From the IMG/VR virus record IMGVR_UViG_3300042991_000142, positions 1 to 27,696 of that record: DNA of 27,696 bases. One strand, given 5' to 3'. The DNA is from a virus. Below, piece after piece: positions 14,435-21,422 of this stretch. A program made the translations under genes and the position numbers. Under the pieces are notes generated by a model. It was not told where the DNA came from and made no database searches. It saw only the letters and a program-made list of their open reading frames with translations. Position 1 is the first letter of the stretch; each line of letters starts with the position of its first letter.

Positions 14435-16044
14435 ACCCCGCCTCCGTCAACGATCGTCCAGCCCTTGCCGCCGCCGCCAATCGAAGTTGTCAGATAGGTC
14501 CGCGCCGCGCCGGCCGTGGCTATGTCGTAATTGGCGGTCCCGCCGTGGAAGCTCACGCTGTTGTTTACGGCGCCAGCGGCGAGGTCGATCAGCAAGGCCG
14601 ACCATGCCGCCGTGGCGATCTTGGTCCCGTTGAAAGCGTTGGTCCCGACGCTCATCTTCCGCATGTTGAGCAGCGGGAAGGCGTAGCCGTTGAGGTCGAC
14701 GCAATTCCTCCAGGCCGAATTGAAATTGGTCACATCCTTGGTATCGAGCGCCGGGAACGAAGTCAGGCCAGAGCAGTTGAGCCAGCTCTGATCCATCGCC
14801 ACCAGCGTCGGCCCGAAGGTGATCAGGCCGAACGATACCAGACCGGTGCATCCCGACCATGTGACGATGAAGGTCGTTGCCTTGGGGAACGCCATCGCCG
14901 GGAACGAAGTCAGGCCGACGCAGTCGCGCCAAGCGGAATGGAAATTGGCGCCCTCTGCGAAATTGAGAAGCGGGAACGATGTCAGCGCGGCGCAGCCCTG
15001 CCACGCGCCCTGGAAGCTCGTCCCCTTGCTCACATCGAGAACGGGCATCGACTGCAAGACCGTGCAGCCGTTGCAGACGAAATTGAAGTTGGTTCCATTC
15101 GACCAGTTGAGCGTCGAAGGGATCGAGGTCAGGCTGCTGCAGGCGTTGAATAGGCTGTTGAACTCGACGCCGCCGCTCATGTCGAGATGCGGCACAGAGG
15201 TCAGGCCATAGCAACGGTAGAACATCGACCACCACGACCGCACGCCGCCGGTCTGCGCGTTGGCAGAATCGATCGCGGTGATCTGCATGTTGGCGCAACC
15301 GGCGAAGGCGTAGTAGAACGATTCCCACACCACGCCGCCCCACGCCTTGATCTCCAGCACCTTGAGCTTGTCGCCGCCATCGTTGAAGACCAAGGTCGGG
15401 AAGCCCGAGCCTGATGGGCCGGTCGGGGTGATCGTCACATCATAGACGCCCGCCACCGGATAGATGTGGAGGATGCTCGGGAAGCCCGCGCTGGCGTTGG
15501 TGATGCCTTCGACCGTACCATCGCCCCAATCCACCATGAAGTTGTACACGAAGGACGCGGACGGGCTGAGAGGCAGGATGAAGGTCGCGGCCCCAGGCGT
15601 CACCTGCTCGGTGTTGATCCGCAGGACGAAGGGGAGCGGGCCAGACGCGGCGGCGGTCGCAGACGAGAACGACAGCGAGAACATCTCGGCGCCGTTGTAT
15701 TCGCCGTTGCGCTCCAGCGTGGTCAGCAGATAGAATCCCTGGGCGATCACATCCCGCGGCTCGGTGATCACGCGGACCTCGACCAGCCCGCCATTCATCG
15801 CCGCGAGCATCAGGAAGCCGAACACGGACACCGGATCGGGATTGTCGCGCACCACGCCCGAGCAGACGATCTCGCCCGAGCGGATGCCGAACGCCGACAG
15901 CTCGCGCCATGGGACCACGCCCTTCTCGGTCGTGTCCACCTGCTCGTTGTTGATGGTGGCGCCGGACGATCGCTCGCCTGGCACATCGTACCAAGTCCCG
16001 GCTATCAGGACTTGAACCTTGAAGTCCCTGCCGGAACTCTCCAT
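14431..16044 (-). CDS. tail-tube-like domain fused to PKD-like domain and BspA-type leucine-rich repeats
   Basis: A 537-residue composite protein. Residues 5-132 are a paralogue of the tail tube protein: ATINNEQVDTTEKGVVPWRE and LERNGEYNGAEMFSLSFSSA align with TINNEQVDVTDKGDVPWRQ and ERNGEYNGAEQYSLSLSSA in the gene at 11173-11751, without the carbohydrate-binding-like insert. Residues 140-208 are PKD-like (VDWGDGTVEG, then YPVAGVYDVTITPTG). Residues about 246-475 hold roughly nine repeats of about 24 residues with a conserved Cys and LTS-P pattern (GCAALTSFPLL, DCVGLTSFPAM, NCSGLTSFPAL), like BspA/DUF285 leucine-rich repeats used for adhesion. The end (KGWTIVDGG) is also typical of such proteins. 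Probably a receptor-binding virion subunit. Confidence 0.8.
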   Translation of the reverse strand: MESSGRDFKVQVLIAGTWYDVPGERSSGATINNEQVDTTEKGVVPWRELSAFGIRSGEIVCSGVVRDNPDPVSVFGFLMLAAMNGGLVEVRVITEPRDVIAQGFYLLTTLERNGEYNGAEMFSLSFSSATAAASGPLPFVLRINTEQVTPGAATFILPLSPSASFVYNFMVDWGDGTVEGITNASAGFPSILHIYPVAGVYDVTITPTGPSGSGFPTLVFNDGGDKLKVLEIKAWGGVVWESFYYAFAGCANMQITAIDSANAQTGGVRSWWSMFYRCYGLTSVPHLDMSGGVEFNSLFNACSSLTSIPSTLNWSNGTNFNFVCNGCTVLQSMPVLDVSKGTSFQGAWQGCAALTSFPLLNFAEGANFHSAWRDCVGLTSFPAMAFPKATTFIVTWSGCTGLVSFGLITFGPTLVAMDQSWLNCSGLTSFPALDTKDVTNFNSAWRNCVDLNGYAFPLLNMRKMSVGTNAFNGTKIATAAWSALLIDLAAGAVNNSVSFHGGTANYDIATAGAARTYLTTSIGGGGKGWTIVDGGGV

Positions 16045-16047
16045 GAC

Positions 16048-16224
16048 CTACTCGGCGGATTCTACCGGGGCGGCGAAGTCGCTTCCGTCATAGGTCCAGC
16101 CGATCGCAACATGCGGCTTGTCGGTCACATCAACCAGCGTGCCGGCCGGCTTCCATGCGCTCTTGCCGTCCCACATGGCGACATTTTCGACCGTGCCGTT
16201 CTTGATGATGGCAATGCGCTTCAT
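16048..16224 (-). CDS. small conserved fibre-associated protein
   Basis: A 58-residue protein (MKRIAIIKNGTVENVAMWDG, then VDVTDKPHVAIGWTYDGSDF). The pattern is common in small genes just after phage fibre genes, and the C-terminal WTYDG resembles the start of tail-fibre assembly proteins. AGGGG of its ribosome-binding site overlaps the fibre stop codon, so translation is probably coupled. It may help fold or attach the fibre; this is inferred. Confidence 0.65.
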   Translation of the reverse strand: MKRIAIIKNGTVENVAMWDGKSAWKPAGTLVDVTDKPHVAIGWTYDGSDFAAPVESAE

Positions 16225-16232
16225 GGTGTCCC

Positions 16233-17942
16233 CTAGATCGTTACCGCGACGATGATGCCAAGCCCGCCGTCGCCGCCGGCGCCGGAATTGAAACCGTTGG
16301 TCGAGCCGGCGCCGCCGCCGCCGCCGCCGCCGTAGCGCCCGCCGCGCTTGCCGGGGTTGCCGGCGCCAGCGGTCGAGGAACCGCCGCCGCCGCCGCCGGA
16401 GCCGAGTGGTTCGTTCTCGACGCAATCCGCGCCATCGGTGTTCTGCGCGGCGTTGGCGCCATCGGTCCCGAGGGCCGCGCCGCCGGAGCCACCGGGCTTG
16501 GTCGTATCGACGGCCGTGATCGGCGCACCGCCGCCGCCGCCGGCGCCAGCATCAGCGGACAATCCGCCGACCTGGCCTGCGGTAAACGTGCTGCTGATGC
16601 CGCCGTATCCGCCGCCCTGCACGCCGAGGGGGCTGGAACCGGCGCTGGTCGTTCCGCCGCCGCCTGCCGCGCCAGGACCGACGCGCACATGGCTCCCGAA
16701 GGTCGAGACACCGGCCTGCGACCCGGCGCTGCCGTTGTTGTCATCGCTGGTCTGCGCCGGCCCGCCTGTTCCAGCGGCGCCGATCGTGACGGTTTCGGTT
16801 GCGCCAAGGGATTGCGTCTGGATCACCCGCGCAGCACGGCCGCCGCCGGACCCGCCGACACCGCCGCCGCGAACGGTCACCGTGGCACCGCGCCGGCCCG
16901 AGCCGCCGCCGGCGCCGGGGCCAATGGCTGTTACCGTGGTCATGGCGCCGGCCGCTGGCTTTGTCCAGGTTCCGCTACTGGTGAAGACCTGAACATCGGC
17001 GCGGTTGCCGGCGGCAATCCACTTGCTCGCTCCGTCGCTGGTCAGGAGCATGGACCCGAAGGCCGTGGCGATCTTTTCCTCCACGGCCGTCCCGCCGTTG
17101 AGGGTGTCGCTTCCGTCGCCAACGACCTTGATCTGGACGGTCTGCGAGGCAGCGCCGCTGGCGTCCACGACACAGACGCGGCGACCGGCCGGAACGGTAT
17201 TGGCGGCCGGGAGCGTCAGCGTGCGGGTTGCCGTGATGGCGAGGACAAGCACGGTCGCGCTGGTCGCGACGATCGCGGCGTCCGCATCGCTGACGGCCTG
17301 CACATTATCGACCCCGAGGTTGACGCGGGCGGTCGCCGCGCTCGCCAGGTCGGAGAGGTTGCTGGCCCGCTGGGCGCTGGCGGCGATGGCCGCGACCTGT
17401 GCCGCAGCTGCAGCGCCGACCGGATCTGACGCGGCGATGGCTGCGGCCTGCGCTGCGGCAGCCGAGCCGGCCGGGTCGCTGGCTGCCTCGGCTCCAGCCT
17501 GCGCGGCGTTGGCCTTCGCGGTCGCGTCGCCGGCGGCCGTGGCGATGGCTGCGTTGGCCTTCGCGGTAGCGTCGGCCGATGCGGTCGCCTCGGCTGCAGC
17601 CTGCGCGGCGTTGGCCTTCGCGGTCGCGTCAGAGGCGGCGGCGGCCTGCGCGCCAGCTGAGGACCCTGCGGCATCGAAGTCTGTGTCTTGGGCGGTTGCG
17701 GCCGTTCCTAGACCCAGCGCGGCGCGGGCGGCGTCGGCGTCGGTCAGGTCTAGGAGATTGTTGGCTTTCGCCAGCGAGTTGCCCTCAGCTGCGGCCTGCG
17801 CTGCGGCAGCCGAGCCGGCGGCGTCGAAGTCCTCGGCGGCCTGCACGGCGGCCGTTCCCAGCCCAAGGGCGGTACGCGCCGCCGACTGGTTGGCCGATGC
17901 CATGAAGGTATCAATTGCGGCGGAAACGGTCAGGTCAGCCAT
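16233..17942 (-). CDS. fibre protein: Ala-rich repeat shaft and Gly-rich tip
   Basis: A 569-residue protein with AGAGG 8 bases before the ATG. Residues 1-200 are Ala-rich repeats (TALGLGTAAVQAAEDFDAAG, DATAKANAAQAAAEA), likely a trimeric shaft. Residues 200-330 are beta-rich, with NLSDLASAATARVNLG and a SDGASKWIAAGN strand. From FTSSGTWTKPAAGAMTT to the end the protein is extremely Gly-rich (GPGAGGGSGRRG, RYGGGGGGGAG), like Gly-rich host-recognition tips of phage adhesins. Close to the capsid genes and to a spike-base-like gene, it may be a head spike fibre rather than a tail fibre. The tip should be the part under host selection. Confidence 0.8.
   Translation of the reverse strand: MADLTVSAAIDTFMASANQSAARTALGLGTAAVQAAEDFDAAGSAAAAQAAAEGNSLAKANNLLDLTDADAARAALGLGTAATAQDTDFDAAGSSAGAQAAAASDATAKANAAQAAAEATASADATAKANAAIATAAGDATAKANAAQAGAEAASDPAGSAAAAQAAAIAASDPVGAAAAAQVAAIAASAQRASNLSDLASAATARVNLGVDNVQAVSDADAAIVATSATVLVLAITATRTLTLPAANTVPAGRRVCVVDASGAASQTVQIKVVGDGSDTLNGGTAVEEKIATAFGSMLLTSDGASKWIAAGNRADVQVFTSSGTWTKPAAGAMTTVTAIGPGAGGGSGRRGATVTVRGGGVGGSGGGRAARVIQTQSLGATETVTIGAAGTGGPAQTSDDNNGSAGSQAGVSTFGSHVRVGPGAAGGGGTTSAGSSPLGVQGGGYGGISSTFTAGQVGGLSADAGAGGGGGAPITAVDTTKPGGSGGAALGTDGANAAQNTDGADCVENEPLGSGGGGGGSSTAGAGNPGKRGGRYGGGGGGGAGSTNGFNSGAGGDGGLGIIVAVTI
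17440..17819. repeat. direct repeats in the fibre shaft
   Basis: Two pairs of perfect 32-base direct repeats lie in the shaft coding region: 17497-17528 with 17599-17630 (encoding the DATAKANAAQA unit, with a shorter imperfect copy at 17551-17573), and 17440-17471 with 17788-17819 (encoding an AGSAAAAQAAA unit). Unequal recombination between them could lengthen or shorten the shaft. Confidence 0.75.
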
Positions 17943-17944
17943 GG

Positions 17945-18091
17945 CTAGGGCCTCTTGTAGATGCGAACGCCGTCAGGGCGCAGGTACTTGTCCGCGCTCG
18001 CTGGGCGAAGGTAGGTGTAGACGGGCGCGATGGGGCCGCTGGGCTTTCCGCCCTGCGTCACCCCGACCCCAATGCCGATGCTAATGGGCAT
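17945..18091 (-). CDS. 48-residue small protein of the spike cassette
   Basis: An open frame of 48 codons with ATG at 18091-18089 and TAG at 17947-17945 fills the gap between the spike-base-like gene and the fibre gene. The product begins MPISIGIGVGVTQGGKP, contains VYTYLRPASADKYLRPDG and ends YKRP, with an internal YLRP repeat. Similar tiny proteins accompany spike or fibre genes in alphaproteobacterial phages, as far as I recall. It starts 3 bases after the previous stop and the AGAGG for the fibre gene lies in its last codons. No strong ribosome-binding site of its own. Confidence 0.6.
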   Translation of the reverse strand: MPISIGIGVGVTQGGKPSGPIAPVYTYLRPASADKYLRPDGVRIYKRP

Positions 18092-18094
18092 AAC

Positions 18095-18364
18095 TCAGAA
18101 CAGGGCGACGATAAGGCTGGCCGTGGTGTCGGTGTTGCGGACGCGGCGGCAGGCGACCGGCAGGATGGTCCCGGCCTTGCACGCGGCGAAGGTCACGGTG
18201 TCGCCCGAGAGCAGGGTGTCCACGGTCACATCGCCATCGGCGCCGATGTAGAGCGCCCGCGCTGCGTCGGGAAGGTCCACCGTATCGGACGGCGTGACGG
18301 CGGCGGCATCGAAGGCCGGGGACGATCCGGCTGCGGTCGTGAAGTGTTGGGGAATTCCGCCCAT
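18095..18364 (-). CDS. spike base protein-like (gene transfer agent head-spike family)
   Basis: An 89-residue protein with AAGGA 7 bases before the ATG. The pattern FDAAAVTPSDTVDLPDAARA, LYIGADGDVTVDT, TVTFAACKAGTILPVACRRV and TDTTASLIVALF matches what I recall of the spike base family named after Rhodobacter capsulatus Rcc01079, a protein at the foot of head spikes. This places a capsid spike assembly in the cassette and suggests that the following fibre attaches to it. The family name is from memory; the sequence pattern is clear. Confidence 0.7.
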   Translation of the reverse strand: MGGIPQHFTTAAGSSPAFDAAAVTPSDTVDLPDAARALYIGADGDVTVDTLLSGDTVTFAACKAGTILPVACRRVRNTDTTASLIVALF

Positions 18365-18375
18365 GGCTTAATCCT

Positions 18376-18747
18376 TTACGCGATGCCGAGGATGGTCTTC
18401 TGCGCTGCCAGATCGGCAGCCTGCAGGAGCGCCAGCCCGGCGGCGGTGGCGTTGAGTCCAGCGACCGCAGCGGCGCCAGCGCCGACCGGATCACTGGCAG
18501 CGATCGCTGCGGCCTGGGCGGCGGCGGCGGCGCCAGCGGCTTCGGCGCCGAGGTTGGCGAGAGCGGTGGCCGGGGTGGCGACATCGGACAGGTTGTTGGC
18601 AGCCAGCAACGCGCCTCCTTCCGCCTCCGTCTTCACGGCCTGCATCGAGACGCGGTAGGGAACGCCATTGCGGAACACTACGACCACATCGGTCGGCAGC
18701 AGATCAACGGGCGAAGGAAGCCCGGCAAGTTGAGATATATCGTCCAT
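18376..18747 (-). CDS. Ala-rich spike/fibre-associated protein sharing repeats with the fibre
   Basis: A 123-residue protein. The first 45 residues (MDDISQLAGLPSPVDLLPTD then VVVVFRNGVPYRVSM) are a common N-terminal unit of phage fibre-like proteins. The rest is Ala-rich and contains NLSDVATPATALANLGA and AAAIAASDPVGA, both also present in the fibre at 16233-17942. It probably joins the same structure. GGAGAG precedes the ATG, directly behind a large hairpin. Confidence 0.6.
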   Translation of the reverse strand: MDDISQLAGLPSPVDLLPTDVVVVFRNGVPYRVSMQAVKTEAEGGALLAANNLSDVATPATALANLGAEAAGAAAAAQAAAIAASDPVGAGAAAVAGLNATAAGLALLQAADLAAQKTILGIA

Positions 18748-18755
18748 GGATCTCT

Positions 18756-18811
18756 CCGAGGTTGCCCATCCCCTGTGCGGCTAACCACACGCGCAGGGGC
18801 AGGGCAATCGG
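18756..18811 (-). terminator. large imperfect hairpin after the decoration gene
   Basis: TTGCCC (18762-18767) pairs with GGGCAA (18802-18807), CCCCTG (18770-18775) with CAGGGG (18794-18799), GCG with CGC inside, and CCGA with TCGG outside; the loop is about 10 bases. It starts 6 bases after the decoration stop and ends before the ribosome-binding site of the next gene. No T-run follows, so it is more likely a weak terminator or 3'-end stabiliser than a full terminator. Confidence 0.5.
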
Positions 18812-18817
18812 AGACGA

Positions 18818-19201
18818 TCAGGCCGGGTTGACGGTCGGCTTCTGCGAGGCGTAGCCCTTGTGGCCGGTGATGGTCAGGATCGTGCTGGCCGACTGGACCA
18901 CCACGACGCGGGCGTACCGCTTGCTGCCGACATAGGCCAGGCGGCGGGTCGTGCTGACGGCGTGGGCGCCGGCATCATCAACCACGCTGGTGGCGGGCGC
19001 GGCGGCGAAGGTGGAATCATCGTCCGATTCCTCAATCGTCACGCTGGTGGGGGCCGGGGCGGTCGCGCCGAAGTGGAGGTTGAAGTGCGCGCTGTCGAAG
19101 TCGAGGCAGTCCAGCGAGGCGCTGGTGACGGTCCCGGTCGAGGTCGCGGTGGGGGTCAGCATCTTCTCGACGCAGACATGGATTTCTTCGCGGTTGGGCA
19201 T
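18818..19201 (-). CDS. putative head decoration / capsid-associated protein
   Basis: A 127-residue, beta-rich protein starting MPNREEIHVCVEKMLTPTAT, with AAAGGGA upstream; the longer upstream frame lacks support. The centre (LDFDSAHFNLHFGATAPAP, then VTIEESDDDSTFAA) and the end (RRLAYVGSKRYARVVVV) follow a pattern common to proteins encoded just after phage capsid genes. It is flanked by hairpins on both sides, so it may be expressed as a separate abundant message. A decoration or vertex role is inferred from position. Confidence 0.55.
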   Translation of the reverse strand: MPNREEIHVCVEKMLTPTATSTGTVTSASLDCLDFDSAHFNLHFGATAPAPTSVTIEESDDDSTFAAAPATSVVDDAGAHAVSTTRRLAYVGSKRYARVVVVQSASTILTITGHKGYASQKPTVNPA

Positions 19202-19262
19202 TGGAAGATTCCCTTTCGTTGGGATGGTGGCGCTCTTGCGGACGCCTGGTTTCAACGCCGAA

Positions 19263-19312
19263 CCCCCGAGCCAATCGGCCCGAGGGTGCGGCAGCTATCC
19301 GGAATCTCCGGA
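19263..19312 (-). terminator. two tandem hairpins after the capsid gene
   Basis: In the minus-strand transcript, TCCGGA-GAT-TCCGGA (19312-19298) begins 5 bases after the capsid stop. It is followed by a 10-bp stem CCCTCGGGCC-GATT-GGCTCGGGGG (19286-19263) with two G-U pairs. On the plus strand those two positions are mismatches, so the second hairpin is tuned to the minus-strand RNA. Only two T residues follow, so it is a partial terminator or a stabilising 3' structure rather than a classical terminator. Confidence 0.55.
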
Positions 19313-19316
19313 CAAC

Positions 19317-20660
19317 TCAGGTCGTGGCGAACTTGACCAGCTTGGCCGCTTCCCAGTTCAGCACCTTGCCGCCCACGCGCTTCGTGGTGTAGAACAGCAC
19401 GAAGGGCTTGCTGGTGTAGGGGTCGCGCAGGACGCGGATGCCGATGCGATCCACGATCTGGTAAAACTCCTTCCAGTTGGCGATGGCGATGGCGTACTTG
19501 TTGGTCGAGCCGCTGCCGATCACCGGCATGTCGTTGAACTCGGCCACCGGGAAGTTCAACAGGGTCGAGGGCTGACCAAGCTGGGTGGACGGCTCCCAGA
19601 TATACCGCCCGAAGTTGTCGCGCAGCTTGCGGCAGGCGCCAACCGTGGTGCGGTGCATGGCCCACGCCACCCCGGGGGTGTCGCGGTACTGCGTCTTGAG
19701 CGCGTACACGGCATCCATCAGCGGGTTCATCACGGCACCGTCGCCGGCGGCGGCAGGCGCGAGCGGGAAGCCATCGGCCACGCCGGTCGGGATGTACCCG
19801 ATTTTCTGGTCAGCGATGTAGCTGTCGTAGCTGCCGCTGCCGCCGTTGGCGTCGGAGCGGGTGGCCTCGGTCAAGAACCCCTTGGGCTTGCCGTTGCCGT
19901 CACCGACAACGAAGGCGTTGTTTTCGGTACGGGCGAACTTGTCCGCGAGCTTCGCGGCAAGCCACGCCTCGGGGTCCCAGGCGGCGTCATCAAGGAGCTT
20001 CTGCGTCGCGGCGGGCTGGGCGTACAGTTCGTGGGTCGGGATGCGCCACATGCCGATCTTCGGATTGGCGGTGTTCGACCGGGCGCCCTGTTCGGCAACC
20101 CATGCGGCGGCGGCCTGGTCAGCGTCCATCGGGCCTTCGAGCGCGTCGGTGCTGATAGTCTGCACATTGGCGTACTGGCGGATGGGCGAAGTCTCGAAAA
20201 TGCGCTTGATGATGCGGCCGGACAGGTCGGCGTGGACCATGAATCCGCCCTGCGTGTCATCGCTGACGGCCAGCGCCTTGCACTCGGGGTGCGCTTCGAT
20301 GTAGGCGTCTTTCAGGGCGCTGTCGTTGTCGAGAACGCCCATGATCGCATCGGAGAGGGAGGCGCGGGTGTCGCCGTTGGCGCCCTTGCTCATCCAGGCG
20401 CGGAACGCCTTACGAAGCACCTTCTCGCCCGGCTCCTTGTTGTGTTCGCTGCCGCCGACAGCCGACCGCTTGATGGCGGTTTCGATCTTGTCGAGTTGGG
20501 CGGTCTTGGCATCGATGGCCTTGTTGATTTCGGCCAGCTTGGTTTCGATGTCGGCCACGGACTTGCCGTCAGCCTTCGCCTTGAGTGCTTCGGTATGGGT
20601 CTTCTTGAAAAGATCCCAATCGGCCTTGAGGCCGTCGGCGAGTTCTTTGATTTCAGACAT
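19317..20660 (-). CDS. major capsid protein, HK97 fold, with N-terminal delta domain
   Basis: A 447-residue protein. Residues 1-110 are a charged coiled coil (MSEIKELADGLKADWDLFKK, KLAEINKAIDAKTAQLDKIE), the delta domain that acts as a built-in scaffold and is removed by the prohead protease. From about 130 the HK97 fold follows: DDTQGGFMVHADLSGRII, then RIFETSPIRQYANVQTISTD, QKLLDDAAWDPEAWLAAKLA, FVVGDGNGKPKGFL, AWAMHRTTVGACRKLRDNFG and YAIAIANWKEFYQIVDRIGI. The protease is encoded 35 bases upstream, as usual. There is no clear ribosome-binding site: the bases before ATG are pyrimidine-rich, odd for such an abundant protein. Confidence 0.9.
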   Translation of the reverse strand: MSEIKELADGLKADWDLFKKTHTEALKAKADGKSVADIETKLAEINKAIDAKTAQLDKIETAIKRSAVGGSEHNKEPGEKVLRKAFRAWMSKGANGDTRASLSDAIMGVLDNDSALKDAYIEAHPECKALAVSDDTQGGFMVHADLSGRIIKRIFETSPIRQYANVQTISTDALEGPMDADQAAAAWVAEQGARSNTANPKIGMWRIPTHELYAQPAATQKLLDDAAWDPEAWLAAKLADKFARTENNAFVVGDGNGKPKGFLTEATRSDANGGSGSYDSYIADQKIGYIPTGVADGFPLAPAAAGDGAVMNPLMDAVYALKTQYRDTPGVAWAMHRTTVGACRKLRDNFGRYIWEPSTQLGQPSTLLNFPVAEFNDMPVIGSGSTNKYAIAIANWKEFYQIVDRIGIRVLRDPYTSKPFVLFYTTKRVGGKVLNWEAAKLVKFATT

Positions 20661-20695
20661 GGGAGGATGCTTTCGTTCGGATGGGTTGGGTTGGA

Positions 20696-21379
20696 TCAGT
20701 CGCCGGGTTCTTCGCCGCGCAGCGCGGCGCGCATGCGGAGAAGCGCCCGAATCTCATCTGCGGCACTCGGAATCTCAGCGTCGCGCATGAGGGCCTTGTA
20801 GCCGGTGGACAAGATCGCCTTGGCCTGGTTGGCGGAAAGTCCCGCATCTCGCAGCACTTCCTCCAGGTCGCGGATCGTGGGAAGCTCGCCGTCTTCGACC
20901 AACCCCTTGATGTGCGTCACCAGGGCCTTCGGGTTCATCCCGTAGCCAACAACGGACACTTCCGGGAGGTCAACATCCAACAGCGAACGGATGCCGGTCT
21001 TTTGGTCGAACTCGTACTTCTTGGTGTTGTAGCCGATCGAAAGCCCCTTGGGGCTGGTGCCGCGAAGGAGGTTGCCGGCCTTGCGGCTGCACTCGGTTTC
21101 GGCGTCGCCGGTCCAAAGCTGGCCTTCGACGCGCAGGCCCTTGGCGTCCTCGGTCACATCCAACCAGTCGCCAACCGGCTCGGCGCGGTCGTGCATCCAA
21201 TACATCGCCGGCAGGGTGCCGTTCTTGCGATGGTCGGAAAGGCTGCGCTCGAACGCGCCTTTGATCACCTTGTCTTTGCCGAGGTCCACATTCCCGAAGG
21301 TGGAGCCGTAGCCCTTGAACCGACCGGGCTGGCCGGCGTCCAGCTTGACCTCAAGAAAAGGCGCGAGCAAGGAACGCAT
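20696..21379 (-). CDS. HK97-type prohead protease
   Basis: A 227-residue serine protease of the HK97/herpesvirus assemblin type. The expected catalytic set is visible: H63 in MYWMHDRAEPVG, S114 in KGLSIGY and E140 in DLPEVSVVGY, spaced as in HK97 protease. It cuts the delta domain from the capsid protein inside the prohead. The C-terminal 60 residues (LEEVLRDAGLSANQAKAILS) form a helical tail that probably directs it into the prohead and is later removed. GAAGG lies 5 bases before the ATG. Confidence 0.88.
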   Translation of the reverse strand: MRSLLAPFLEVKLDAGQPGRFKGYGSTFGNVDLGKDKVIKGAFERSLSDHRKNGTLPAMYWMHDRAEPVGDWLDVTEDAKGLRVEGQLWTGDAETECSRKAGNLLRGTSPKGLSIGYNTKKYEFDQKTGIRSLLDVDLPEVSVVGYGMNPKALVTHIKGLVEDGELPTIRDLEEVLRDAGLSANQAKAILSTGYKALMRDAEIPSAADEIRALLRMRAALRGEEPGD

Positions 21380-21422
21380 GACCGCCTTCTATCCGCCTCG
21401 CCTCAGAATGGAAGCGCGAGCA

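Noticed and set aside
16233-16900. GCC/GGC-rich tract as a regulatory or CRISPR-like repeat
   Set aside because: It encodes the poly-Gly tip of the fibre; no spaced identical repeats. No CRISPR array, tRNA or rRNA gene was seen in the window.
18951-20801. 616-codon plus-strand frame opposite the capsid, decoration and protease genes
   Set aside because: It runs antisense to well-recognised genes. Long antisense frames are expected in GC-rich coding DNA, and its product has no recognisable domain.
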